Notes: a model not told the origin generated them from the sequence alone. 64,000 bases of DNA from Lysinibacillus_B sp050613145 (GCF_050613145.1 NZ_CP192507.1:2170001-2234000); one strand, 5' to 3'; positions 24,826-33,257 are shown, numbered from the stretch's first letter. Made by a program: numbers and translations.

Positions 24826-25383
24826 TCATTCTAAAATTTTCACAGTGACGGTGCGGCGTCCCCAACTATATGCTTTATCCTTTGTTGGCATAAAGACATC
24901 GATTTTATTGCCCTTAATCGCGCCACCTGTATCCCCTGCAACCGCTTCACCGTAGCCTTCCACCCACACTTTTGTCCCAAGTGGAATGACCTTTGGATCA
25001 ACTGCGATGACTTTTGCATCGGGATTTTTCTTCAAATTAATACCCGTACTTGTAACGCCTGAACACCCACGACAACTTGCTGTAAATGCTGTTGCTGTTA
25101 CTTCCAATGTTTTCACTTCTTTTTCATCCTGTACATCTGCTTTAGCTGTTGTATCTGATTTCGATTCTTCAGATACCGTTAGTACTTCATTTACTCTGAT
25201 CGTATCGTTCGATAAATTATTTAAAGATTTGAGTGTGTTTACTGTTGTGTTGTATTTTTTTGCTAAACCGTATAATGTATCGCCCTTTTGTACTGTGTGT
25301 GTTGCTGCATCAGCCGATGTAACAAACAATGTCATACTTAAAAGTAAGACCCCTAGTAAAGACAAGATACTTTGTTTGCGCAT
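24826..25383 (-). CDS. Secreted LysM + 3D-domain cell-wall protein (YocH-like)
   Basis: The 185-residue protein has a signal peptide (about 1-26, ending SADA), one LysM peptidoglycan-binding domain (THTVQKGDTLYGLAKKY, about 28-70), a short linker, and a C-terminal 3D domain with the three Asp residues (AVDPKVIPLG, VAGDTGG, IDVFMPT). Such proteins are related to resuscitation-promoting or lytic transglycosylase-like muralytic enzymes. YocH of B. subtilis has two LysM domains; this one has one. It stands alone with its own terminator. Confidence 0.9.
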   Translation of the reverse strand: MRKQSILSLLGVLLLSMTLFVTSADAATHTVQKGDTLYGLAKKYNTTVNTLKSLNNLSNDTIRVNEVLTVSEESKSDTTAKADVQDEKEVKTLEVTATAFTASCRGCSGVTSTGINLKKNPDAKVIAVDPKVIPLGTKVWVEGYGEAVAGDTGGAIKGNKIDVFMPTKDKAYSWGRRTVTVKILE

Positions 25384-25542
25384 GAATTACCTCCACTATG
25401 ATTAAAGTTTTTCCATACAATATAATCTTAACCATTTTAGATTTCATGCTTGTTACAAATCAAAGCCTTTTTTATTACAGAAATATTACTGAAAATAAAC
25501 AAAAATGCCCGTTTGTAATGAAACGGACATCAAAATGTTATG

Positions 25543-26397
25543 TTATTTTTGCATAAAATTGGTTAACTCTTCATAACGCTTTATTGTTTGCTCATAACCC
25601 ATTTGATAGGTTTTACGCATCACCGAAATATCTTTTTCAAAACTATTTAGTGCATAATCAGGTCGAAATATAAATGCTTGTCCCGTTGCTTCGAGTGACT
25701 CCACATATTCTAAAGTGGCATTATACCGTTCTGCGCGATTGGCCATTGCTTGAGCTAGCGCTGGATACTTCCGAGCAAATAATTTCATGACCCATTTACT
25801 TTTACGATCCAATTCTTTACGGTAGCCTTTAGGTCGCGTGAGCACGAAAATATGCTTGTTGAAACCATGCTCCTCTGCTCGCTTCACAGGAATGGGGTCA
25901 GCTAAACCGCCATCATAATACGGGACATCATTCAATTTAATCTCTGGAAATAAAACCGGAAGTGCACATGTTGCCCGTAGCATCGTACACTGTGTATCCA
26001 TCGTTAGTGCGTCCATGTACTCGACTTCTCCGGTGTAAGCATTTGTTACCCCGAACTCGAGCTGACCGTCGAAAGTGCGATACGTCTCCCAATCAAATAT
26101 ATCCAGCTGATTAGGTAACACATTATATGCAAAATCTAGCCCAAAATAACTTCGCTCTTTAAAGAAATTACCAATACCCATATAGCGCTTGTCATGTCTA
26201 TACGTAGAAAGAACGCGTAATGTACGTTCTTTTTGTTCTGCTACGTATGAACACGCATTAATCGCACCAGCTGAAATGGCAACGATGTATGGCAATTTCA
26301 TTTTTTCATCGATAAACGCATCGAGTACGCCTGCTGTAAATAATGTTCGAAATGTCCCGCCCTCTAAAATAAGGCTTGCATCTTGTACTTGAGACAC
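25543..26397 (-). CDS. Patatin-like phospholipase
   Basis: The 284-residue patatin-fold protein has a Ser-Asp dyad: Ser42 in AISAGA and the Asp in YYDGGLADPIPV. It belongs near the YjjU group. Two positions are unusual: the first Gly of the GxSxG elbow is Ala, and the oxyanion segment reads LEGGTFRTLF rather than the common EGGGMRG. I chose the GTG giving MSQVQDASL, 6 bases after GAAGGTG; a GTG three codons earlier lies within that site. It is third in an operon with the 26413 and 27941 genes (gap 15 bases), which suggests acyl-chain removal in the same pathway. Confidence 0.85.
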   Translation of the reverse strand: MSQVQDASLILEGGTFRTLFTAGVLDAFIDEKMKLPYIVAISAGAINACSYVAEQKERTLRVLSTYRHDKRYMGIGNFFKERSYFGLDFAYNVLPNQLDIFDWETYRTFDGQLEFGVTNAYTGEVEYMDALTMDTQCTMLRATCALPVLFPEIKLNDVPYYDGGLADPIPVKRAEEHGFNKHIFVLTRPKGYRKELDRKSKWVMKLFARKYPALAQAMANRAERYNATLEYVESLEATGQAFIFRPDYALNSFEKDISVMRKTYQMGYEQTIKRYEELTNFMQK

Positions 26398-26412
26398 AAA
26401 ATTCACCTTCTA

Positions 26413-27939
26413 TCACATTAGTTTCTTATAGTGCGAAAATAATTGTACCAGTGCCGCAAAATCTTTTTCAAATGTTGGCTGAATGATACTTAATTGGACA
26501 AGTCCTCGCTGTTTTAAGTAACGACTCGCACCGTGCAAAGCAAAATCATTTAACTGTGTACACGTATAAAAATCTTCCATCTCTACAAATGTAACAATAA
26601 TTGGATAGTGCACTGTTTGCAAACCGTAGTGCATATAAATAGGAGAAGTAAGCACTAATTCAAGACGATTTTGTAGTACTTCAAAACGTGCCGGATATTG
26701 TTCAAGTGCTGCAAATGTATTTGCTAACAAGTATACCGGTACTGTAAACGGCATTTTTTCATGGTACGTAGAAAGATTGAAATAGCAAGGGATATGATCG
26801 TTAGCAGTAGGCACCTCATTATAAAAGACAAAAGCTAGACCACTCAGTGCGCCAATCGCCTTCCCGCTCACAGCTGTTGCACAAAAGACGTCCTGTAACG
26901 AGAACTGATGTGTACCAAAAGAGCTAATGCAATCCACACAAAGCTTCACATCGTATTTTTGGCAAAGTAAAATGAGCTCATTGAAAGGGTTTAATGTTCC
27001 GGTAGATGTTTCGCCATGTACAAAGGCAAGCCATTTTATATCGTGTTCTTTTATAATGTGCTCAAGTTCTTCAAGATTAAATGCCTCTCCCCACTTGTAG
27101 CATTTCTCCGTAAAAGACAGCTGCCAATTCCTCGCCTGTTGAATTAATCTCTCACCAAATTCCCCGTTACTCAGTACAAGTCCCTGCTCATTCGGACAAG
27201 TTGCTTTTACAGCCCCTAGCATGGCCTCATTTGCTGCGGTTCCTGAACCGACAATCGTTGCCACAAAACGGCTATTGGCAAGTTCTAGTAGCTGCCGTTT
27301 GACATCTTGATATAATGTTGTTGCATCAATACTGCGATGTGACATCTCCGTGTGGGAAATAGCCGTTGCTTGTTTCACTGGACCAGGATAAAATGTTTTT
27401 AGCTCTTTTAACATACGGTGGCGGAATGTATCAATCGACTCCTTTGTCAGTACCATTGGCAAGTATTGTGCTTCTTTTGGTCCAACAGCAGGTGCAAATT
27501 GTGTAAAACCAATTTGCTTATACATTTTTTCTTCCCGTGTAGTGCCTGAAATCACACAAGCAGAAAAATCTTGCTCATAAAAGTAGGCATATAGCGCTTT
27601 AAACAACTTCAGCATAACACGACCGTTGCGATGCTCTTTTTTGACAGCAAGTAACCGTAACTCACATAGATGACGACACAGTTCTTTTGGTAAATGGTGC
27701 TCTACGGGCCCTATTTTTTCATCGAGTGAAAATGGGCGGATAGCACGAAAGGCAACCATTCCTACAAGTTCCGCTTCTTTATAAACAACGATGTATGTAT
27801 TTTCATGATGAAAGCGATCCACAAGACGACGTGTAGTATTTTCCCTGTGCTGCGGAATTTCCTCAACGAACGTTTCGTAATTCAACTCAGCGATTTGCTC
27901 AAATTCTTTTTCTGTTGTCGCAATTTTTGTCCAGTACAT
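26413..27939 (-). CDS. Fusion protein: GNAT acyltransferase + class V aminotransferase
   Basis: Residues 1 to about 165 form a GNAT domain resembling autoinducer-synthase or N-acyl-amino-acid-synthase types (LNYETFVEEIPQH, CELRLLAVKKEHR, EKMYKQIGFTQF). From about 180 to 508 it is a class V aminotransferase: YPGPVK, FVHGETSTGTLNP, VDCISSFG and the PLP lysine Lys360 in VSGKAIGALSG. Class V relatives act on Ala, Ser or aminoethylphosphonate. Fusion of the two is unusual. The gene starts one base after the stop of the PlsY-like gene and is followed by a patatin, so a pathway that makes or remodels an acylated amino compound is a reasonable inference. Confidence 0.85.
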   Translation of the reverse strand: MYWTKIATTEKEFEQIAELNYETFVEEIPQHRENTTRRLVDRFHHENTYIVVYKEAELVGMVAFRAIRPFSLDEKIGPVEHHLPKELCRHLCELRLLAVKKEHRNGRVMLKLFKALYAYFYEQDFSACVISGTTREEKMYKQIGFTQFAPAVGPKEAQYLPMVLTKESIDTFRHRMLKELKTFYPGPVKQATAISHTEMSHRSIDATTLYQDVKRQLLELANSRFVATIVGSGTAANEAMLGAVKATCPNEQGLVLSNGEFGERLIQQARNWQLSFTEKCYKWGEAFNLEELEHIIKEHDIKWLAFVHGETSTGTLNPFNELILLCQKYDVKLCVDCISSFGTHQFSLQDVFCATAVSGKAIGALSGLAFVFYNEVPTANDHIPCYFNLSTYHEKMPFTVPVYLLANTFAALEQYPARFEVLQNRLELVLTSPIYMHYGLQTVHYPIIVTFVEMEDFYTCTQLNDFALHGASRYLKQRGLVQLSIIQPTFEKDFAALVQLFSHYKKLM

Positions 27940-27940
27940 A

Positions 27941-28492
27941 TTATTTCACTCTTTCTATTAGGTTCTGACGATGCTCAAATGTCAGTAATGCCAATATCGC
28001 AACGAGTATAAGAAGTTCAAATTCCCCCGTTGCTACTATATAGATGCTATATGTCATAAAACCAATTACCATGCTAATCGTTAAACTTTTTGTAAACGGT
28101 AATGAAACAACAAAACCAGCGATTAGCGCTAACAGGAGAATCGGTGAAAAGGTAAGTAAAGCGCCAATGCCCGTCGCAATTCCCTTTCCCCCTTTAAACT
28201 TTAACCAAAACGGGTATAGATGACCGAGTACAACAAACAAAATCCCAGCTGTAATCCATACATCCTCAAAACCGAGGTAGCGTCCTAAAAATACAACGAG
28301 AACACCTTTTAATCCATCGCCAATAACAGTTAGCAAAAAGGCAACTTTTCCTAATGTACGCCCTGCATTACGAGCACCTAAATTGCCTGTATTCGCTTGT
28401 TGTAGGTTAATTCCTTTCCATTTACCAACGAAATAAGCGGTCATCAATGTCCCGATCAAATAACTGATAACTAAATAATAAATAAGCAACAT
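27941..28492 (-). CDS. PlsY-like acyltransferase paralogue with variant motifs
   Basis: The 183-residue membrane protein has the PlsY fold. Compared with the true PlsY at 15219, GSGNLGATN has become NTGNLGARN and SIPSGLWVG has become TLMTAYFVG, while FKGGKGIATGIG is kept. It may use acyl-phosphate with an acceptor other than glycerol 3-phosphate, or be less active. The ribosome site is AAGGTAGGTG. It leads a three-gene operon with an acyltransferase-aminotransferase fusion and a patatin (TAA-T-ATG junction to the next gene). Confidence 0.85.
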   Translation of the reverse strand: MLLIYYLVISYLIGTLMTAYFVGKWKGINLQQANTGNLGARNAGRTLGKVAFLLTVIGDGLKGVLVVFLGRYLGFEDVWITAGILFVVLGHLYPFWLKFKGGKGIATGIGALLTFSPILLLALIAGFVVSLPFTKSLTISMVIGFMTYSIYIVATGEFELLILVAILALLTFEHRQNLIERVK

Positions 28493-28522
28493 GTCACCTA
28501 CCTTAAATCATTTTCCTAGACA

Positions 28523-28561
28523 AAATGGGAGATGCCGAAAGTTTTCGACAGTCCCCCATTT
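28523..28561 (-). terminator. Terminator after chrA
   Basis: Outer arms AAATGGG and CCCATTT enclose an inner pairing around GTCGAAAA/TTTTCGAC, followed on the minus strand by TTTTGTCT. It lies between the chrA stop and the PlsY-like gene. Confidence 0.6.
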
Positions 28562-28648
28562 ATTACCTTCTATTCTATTATATACGTTATGATGACTTGA
28601 TACGTTTCAAAAAAACTTAACTCGTACTAAAATAGCGCAACTGAAATT

Positions 28649-29800
28649 TTAGTAAAACACGATTCCAATTAAAATTCCAATAATTACAATAATATACGGC
28701 TTTACTTGCCATTTCATTAGCAATGTGAAAAGAATAATCGCAAAGACTGCATCCCATACATTGCTGATTGTTCCTGATACAATCGGTGTAAAGAAGGCAG
28801 CTGTTAAAATACCTACTACTGCTGCATTCATCCCAGCGATGGCACCGCGCAGCTTTGGATGCTGACTTAATGATACCCAAAATGGATAGGCGCCGAGTAT
28901 AAGTAAAAATGCGGGTAAAAAGATTGCAAATATTGCCCATACAGCACCACCTACTCCGCCTAATACCATGCCGATATACGCCGCAAATGTAAACAATGGA
29001 CCTGGCACCGCCTGTGTTGCCCCATAGCCTGTTAAAAATGACTCTAAAGACATAAGTCCGCTATGAACAAACTGTGCTTCTAATAACGGGAGTACGACAT
29101 GGCCTCCACCAAACACGAGCGCACCCGCTGTATAAAATTTCTCGAACCATACGAGTGCTTCTATATTTACGATGTTATTTAAAAGAGGCAGCACGATGAG
29201 TAATGCAAAAAATAGTACGAGTAAAATAGCACCTGTTGTTTTAGATAATAATTGTGTGGCAGTGACTTTTTTAGGAGCCCCTTTAAATATCAGGTATCCG
29301 ATAACACCAGCCATTAAAATGACGATTACTTGTGTCCAAGCAGTAGCGAAAAATAACAGTACCCCACAAGCAGCAACTGCTAACGTAATATGCTGCCAAG
29401 TTGGAAGCAGTTTCTTTGCCATATCGATAATCGCATGGGCTACAATCGCCACAGCGACAAGTTTTAACCCGTGAATCCAGCTCATATTAAAATCAGCCTG
29501 CAAATAAAATGCAGCAAATAGCATAAGTAAAAGGACAGATGGCATCGTAAAGCCGATAAATGACACGATACTTCCTACTATCCCACCTCGTATTAAACCG
29601 ATGCCCATTCCAACCTGACTTGAAGCGGGACCCGGTAAAAATTGACTTAGTGCCACAAGATCCGCGTATTCCTCGTCTGTTAGCCATTTCTTCTGCTTGA
29701 CATATGTTTGTTGAAAATAGCCTAAATGTGCGGTCGGACCACCAAAAGATGTACATCCGAGACGGAACGACACGATAAAAATTTCCCACAACCGAAGCAT
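28649..29800 (-). CDS. chrA: Chromate transporter, two-domain ChrA
   Basis: This 383-residue long-chain CHR-family protein has two homologous halves. The first carries SFRLGCTSFGGPTAHLGYF and LSQFLPGPASSQ; the second carries VFGGGHVVLPLLE and ATQAVPGPLFTFA. It exports chromate with proton coupling in characterised members. The ribosome site is AAAGGAG. A hairpin with a T-run lies directly upstream of that site, which could attenuate expression. The recombinase-like gene lies upstream on the same strand. Confidence 0.9.
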   Translation of the reverse strand: MLRLWEIFIVSFRLGCTSFGGPTAHLGYFQQTYVKQKKWLTDEEYADLVALSQFLPGPASSQVGMGIGLIRGGIVGSIVSFIGFTMPSVLLLMLFAAFYLQADFNMSWIHGLKLVAVAIVAHAIIDMAKKLLPTWQHITLAVAACGVLLFFATAWTQVIVILMAGVIGYLIFKGAPKKVTATQLLSKTTGAILLVLFFALLIVLPLLNNIVNIEALVWFEKFYTAGALVFGGGHVVLPLLEAQFVHSGLMSLESFLTGYGATQAVPGPLFTFAAYIGMVLGGVGGAVWAIFAIFLPAFLLILGAYPFWVSLSQHPKLRGAIAGMNAAVVGILTAAFFTPIVSGTISNVWDAVFAIILFTLLMKWQVKPYIIVIIGILIGIVFY

Positions 29801-29817
29801 AAATAACTCCTTTCAAT

Positions 29818-29860
29818 AAAAAAGCATGGGGGTGCCAATGTGACTGACTCCTCCATGCTT
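29818..29860 (-). terminator. Hairpin with T-run in the chrA leader
   Basis: Arms AAGCATGG and CCATGCTT, extended by further G-C pairs, are followed on the minus strand by TTTTTT and then, 5 bases later, the chrA ribosome site. It may simply end the 30010 transcript, or act as an attenuator if the promoter at 29880-29908 is real. Confidence 0.7.
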
Positions 29861-29879
29861 AAAACTATTTATTTGCTAC

Positions 29880-29908
29880 AACATATCAAGTTATTGATGT
29901 AGTGTAAA
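29880..29908 (-). promoter_or_regulatory. Candidate chrA promoter
   Basis: On the minus strand TTTACA and TATGTT are spaced by 17 bases. Transcription would start about 12 bases before the hairpin at 29860-29822. Confidence 0.45.
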
Positions 29909-30009
29909 GGGGGTGATGGGCGTTCAAAGCAGAAATTTACAAAGTTGTAACATCAAATGTTTTAACAAATGGGTTTATCACTTTTGTAAAGGTTTTGTAA
30001 ATTCGTATG

Positions 30010-30552
30010 CTATTCCCCTAGGTGATCGATATAGCGATATAATGTCGACTTACTAATCCCTGTTTCCTCTTTAATCGCTTGTAATGTGTACTTTTTACTT
30101 TGATACATGTGAAAGGCTCTTTTTAAATTATCATCTGATTTTTTCGGTCGACCGATGGCTTTCCCCTGCTTTTTTGCTTCTTGCATCCCGAATGTTGTAC
30201 GATGACTCATACAAGCTGTTTGAAGCTTGGCAAAAAAGGTCGTTGCTTCTATAAGAGACAACTGTAACATCGATGTACTTGAAATGTTGTCATGTAGAAA
30301 ATGAATCGCTACTTCATCACGTTCAACGACTTTCAGTAAATCTTCGAATTGTGTCAAGGAGTCCGCTAGTACAACGATATTCTCCACATACACTTCATCT
30401 CCAGATTGAAGGTTCATCAATAAGTCTTCCAGTTGTGTTCGCTTTTTAGCATAAGGATGTTGTTCTATGTAAAGTTGATCCACTTCAACCGTTGTTAATT
30501 GGTTTGTCATTTGTTCATCCCCTTGAATAGGACGCTTATACCCGTAAATCAT
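30010..30552 (-). CDS. Serine-recombinase-fold protein lacking catalytic residues, with C-terminal HTH
   Basis: The 180-residue protein aligns over its length with small resolvases: an N-terminal catalytic fold, the GRPKKSDDNLK linker and a C-terminal helix-turn-helix (IKEETGISKSTLYRYI). The active-site serine is missing (YGYKRPIQGDEQ where resolvases have YxRVSTxxQ), and the paired arginines of the DRLxR segment are absent (VVLADSLTQF). It is therefore probably a DNA-binding regulator. I chose the ATG giving MIYGYKRP, preceded by AAGGGGAG. It is divergent from sulP-usp with a 9-bp palindrome between them, and upstream of chrA. Confidence 0.75.
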   Translation of the reverse strand: MIYGYKRPIQGDEQMTNQLTTVEVDQLYIEQHPYAKKRTQLEDLLMNLQSGDEVYVENIVVLADSLTQFEDLLKVVERDEVAIHFLHDNISSTSMLQLSLIEATTFFAKLQTACMSHRTTFGMQEAKKQGKAIGRPKKSDDNLKRAFHMYQSKKYTLQAIKEETGISKSTLYRYIDHLGE

Positions 30553-30565
30553 GTTCCACTCCCCT

Positions 30566-30591
30566 TTCCCAAAACTATTTCTTTTTGGGAA
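30566..30591. promoter_or_regulatory. Palindromic operator between the recombinase-like gene and sulP
   Basis: TTCCCAAAA and TTTTGGGAA are perfect inverted arms with 8 bases between. The site lies just upstream of the 30552 start. A resolvase-type dimer could bind such a site. Confidence 0.5.
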
Positions 30592-30620
30592 TATTAATGG
30601 TACTATTATGAATGTCATTT

Positions 30621-30648
30621 TTGTCACTAACTACTTAGGTAGTACTAT
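30621..30648 (+). promoter_or_regulatory. Candidate sulP promoter with internal palindrome
   Basis: TTGTCA and TACTAT are spaced by 16 bases. ACTAC-TTAG-GTAGT (30630-30643) lies in the spacer. The promoter ends 19 bases before the sulP start, with AAAGGAG between. Confidence 0.5.
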
Positions 30649-30666
30649 ATCGAAAGGAGAAACAGT

Positions 30667-32094
30667 ATGCAAACATTAAAAGAGCAATGGTTTGGGAATA
30701 TTCGTGGCGATATTTTATCAGGCATTGTCGTTGCATTAGCACTTATTCCAGAAGCGATTGCCTTCTCTATTATTGCCGGGGTAGACCCAATGGTTGGGCT
30801 TTATGCGTCGTTCTGTATTGCGACCATTATTGCCTTTGTCGGTGGACGTCCTGGTATGATTTCAGCTGCAACAGGGGCGATGGCGCTTGTCATGGTGAAC
30901 TTAGTCGCTGATCATGGATTGAATTATTTATTAGCCGCAACGATTTTAACGGGGATTATTCAAATATTCATGGGGGTTTTCGGCATTGCTAAGCTTATGC
31001 GATTCATTCCAAATGCCGTGATGATTGGCTTCGTCAATGCATTAGCCATCTTAATTTTTATGGCTCAAGTTCCCCACTTCCTCGGTGAAGGATGGCTAAC
31101 GTATGTATTTATCGGTGTGACCTTACTGATTGTATACACTGTACCGCGCTTTTTTAAAGCGATTCCTGCTCCGCTTATTGCCATTGTTGTATTAACAGCA
31201 GTCGCATTTATGTCAGGTGTGGAATTAAAAACAATCGGTGATCTTGGTACGATTACACAAAGCTTACCGTCATTCTTTATTCCGGATGTGCCATTTAATT
31301 TGGAGACACTTAGCATTATTTTACCGTATTCATTAGCACTTGCGGTTGTTGGTTTGCTGGAGTCTTTATTAACGGCACAAATTGTGGATGATATGACCGA
31401 TACAAAATCAGATAAAAACCGTGAAGCACGTGGTCAAGGGATTGCGAACTTCATTAACGGTTTTTTTGGCGGAATGGCTGGCTGTGCAATGATTGGTCAA
31501 TCGGTCATTAACGTAAAATCAGGTGGTCGAGGTCGCCTGTCTACATTAATAGCGGGTGTTTTCTTAATGTTCCTTATTTTAGTGTTAGGTGACTTAGTAG
31601 TCGATATTCCGATGCCTGTACTGGTTGGTATTATGGTGATGGTATCGATCGGTACATTTGACTGGGGATCGTTTAAATATATCGTAACAGCTCCTCGTGC
31701 AGATGCCATTGTCATGCTAGCAACAGTTGCAATTGTTGTGTACACAGATAATTTAGCGATTGGCGTAGTAACCGGTGTTATTTTAAGTGCCCTATTCTTT
31801 GTCGCCAGTATTTCAAAAGTAAAAATGAAACAGCATGGGACAACGTATATTATTGAAGGACCCCTTTTCTTCGCCTCCACACAAAGCTTTGTACAGTCAT
31901 TTGAACAAGTGTTAGAAAAAGAAGTAACAATCGATTTATCAAGCTCTCACCTGTGGGACGAATCAGCAGTTGGCGCTGTTGTAAAAGTAGTAGCCAAGCT
32001 AGAAGAGCAAGGAACAACGGTTCATGTGAAAGGATTAAATCCGGCAAGTGAAGAATTATACAATAAACTAGTCGGTTTAACAGGCGGGCACTAA
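30667..32094 (+). CDS. SulP-family anion transporter with STAS domain
   Basis: The 475-residue protein has about 10-14 membrane helices with the SulP start (SGIVVALALIPEAIAFSIIA) and a C-terminal STAS domain (about 395-475, VTIDLSSSHLWDESAVGAV). Members carry sulfate, bicarbonate or dicarboxylates; the anion here is unknown. It is followed 13 bases later by a universal stress protein, a frequent partner of SulP genes. It is divergent from the recombinase-like regulator candidate. Confidence 0.92.
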   Translation: MQTLKEQWFGNIRGDILSGIVVALALIPEAIAFSIIAGVDPMVGLYASFCIATIIAFVGGRPGMISAATGAMALVMVNLVADHGLNYLLAATILTGIIQIFMGVFGIAKLMRFIPNAVMIGFVNALAILIFMAQVPHFLGEGWLTYVFIGVTLLIVYTVPRFFKAIPAPLIAIVVLTAVAFMSGVELKTIGDLGTITQSLPSFFIPDVPFNLETLSIILPYSLALAVVGLLESLLTAQIVDDMTDTKSDKNREARGQGIANFINGFFGGMAGCAMIGQSVINVKSGGRGRLSTLIAGVFLMFLILVLGDLVVDIPMPVLVGIMVMVSIGTFDWGSFKYIVTAPRADAIVMLATVAIVVYTDNLAIGVVTGVILSALFFVASISKVKMKQHGTTYIIEGPLFFASTQSFVQSFEQVLEKEVTIDLSSSHLWDESAVGAVVKVVAKLEEQGTTVHVKGLNPASEELYNKLVGLTGGH

Positions 32095-32107
32095 GGAGGA
32101 ATGGGAA

Positions 32108-32527
32108 ATGTATAAGCACATTTTATTAGCCGCAGATGGCTCTGAGAATGCCATCCGTGCAGCAAAAGAAGCGATTAAAATTGCGAGTCTTTCAGAAGGG
32201 GCACTCATTGATATTGTCTATGTAGCAGACTTTGAAAAAGCGAAGCAAGATGTTCTACATGCAGCATCGCCAGAAAGCCTAGCTTTAGAACGTCGCCGTA
32301 AAGTAGCTCCTATTGAACAACTAGTAAAAGAAGCAAAGATCCAATCAAAAATTACGATTTTAAAAGGGACACCTGGTCCGGAAATCGTTCGCTATGCCAA
32401 TGCATCTCAAGTAGACTTAGTCGTTATCGGCAGCCGCGGACTGAATACACTGCAAGAAATGGTCTTAGGCAGTGTGAGCCATAAAGTGTTGAAGCGTGTA
32501 AACTGCCCAGCATTAGTTGTAAAATAG
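32108..32527 (+). CDS. Universal stress protein, UspA family
   Basis: This 139-residue UspA fold begins with YKHILLAADGSENA. The nucleotide-binding pattern near the C-terminus is intact (IGSRGLNTLQEMVLGSVS, i.e. G-x2-G-x9-G-S), so it is expected to bind ATP. GGAGG lies 9 bases before the ATG. It is cotranscribed with sulP and may regulate the transporter; that link is inference from the operon. Confidence 0.92.
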   Translation: MYKHILLAADGSENAIRAAKEAIKIASLSEGALIDIVYVADFEKAKQDVLHAASPESLALERRRKVAPIEQLVKEAKIQSKITILKGTPGPEIVRYANASQVDLVVIGSRGLNTLQEMVLGSVSHKVLKRVNCPALVVK

Positions 32528-32533
32528 AGAAGT

Positions 32534-32575
32534 AGCCCCCTATTAAGAACATGTCTTAATAAGGGGCTTATTTTT
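32534..32575. terminator. Bidirectional terminator between usp and terC
   Basis: AGCCCCCTATTAAGA and TCTTAATAAGGGGCT pair with one mismatch around a 5-base loop, followed by TATTTTT. It also lies at the 3' end of the convergent terC-like gene. Confidence 0.9.
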
Positions 32576-33257
32576 ATCTGGTTGCGACTTTTGCTTTTTG
32601 TAGGCGATGCCTCGTGATATATCCCGTAAACAATACGGTCGCTACTACTAACAATTCAAAGCTAAACATGGACACATGACTTTGGAAAAACGGTGCCACA
32701 TAAGCGTCCTTCATAATCATTTTAGAGGCTGTCCATGCTAAAATACCAGCCCCCATATAAATGATAAACGGGAAAAGCTCAATCAATTTAATGACGATTG
32801 TACTTCCCCACACAACAATGGGAATCGAGATGAATAGACCAATCACAACTAATAAAAAATTACCGTGTGCTGCACCCGCAACGCCAATAATATTATCGAC
32901 ACCCATTAAAATATCTGCTAATAAAATCGTACCAACTGCCCCCCAAAAGCTCTTCTCAGAAGGCTTAACATCTATCTCTTCCTCATTCAATAAAAGCTTA
33001 TACGCAATATAAACTAACAGTACACCGCCAACTAATAACAGCCCATCAATTTCTAATAAGCGAACAGCGACTAACGTTAACAAAACTCGTACACAAATAG
33101 CGCCAAAAGTGCCTATGAGGATGACCTTCTTTTGCTGCTTTTTCGGTAAATTTTTCGCCACTAACCCGATCAGCAATGCATTATCACCAGCAAGCACTAA
33201 ATCAATGACAATGATAGATAGTAAAGCCGTTAAAAACTCAGTCGTCATAATATCCAC
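32574..33257 (-). CDS. TerC-family membrane protein (YjbE/YceF type)
   Basis: The 227-residue protein has seven or eight helices with the TerC acidic motifs (DLVLAGDNALLIG and DILMGVDNIIGVAG). Related Bacillus proteins are linked to manganese efflux and metalation of secreted enzymes. The GTG start has AAAGGA 9 bases upstream. I looked for a yybP-ykoY manganese riboswitch in the leader and found none. Confidence 0.9.
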   Translation of the reverse strand: MDIMTTEFLTALLSIIVIDLVLAGDNALLIGLVAKNLPKKQQKKVILIGTFGAICVRVLLTLVAVRLLEIDGLLLVGGVLLVYIAYKLLLNEEEIDVKPSEKSFWGAVGTILLADILMGVDNIIGVAGAAHGNFLLVVIGLFISIPIVVWGSTIVIKLIELFPFIIYMGAGILAWTASKMIMKDAYVAPFFQSHVSMFSFELLVVATVLFTGYITRHRLQKAKVATR

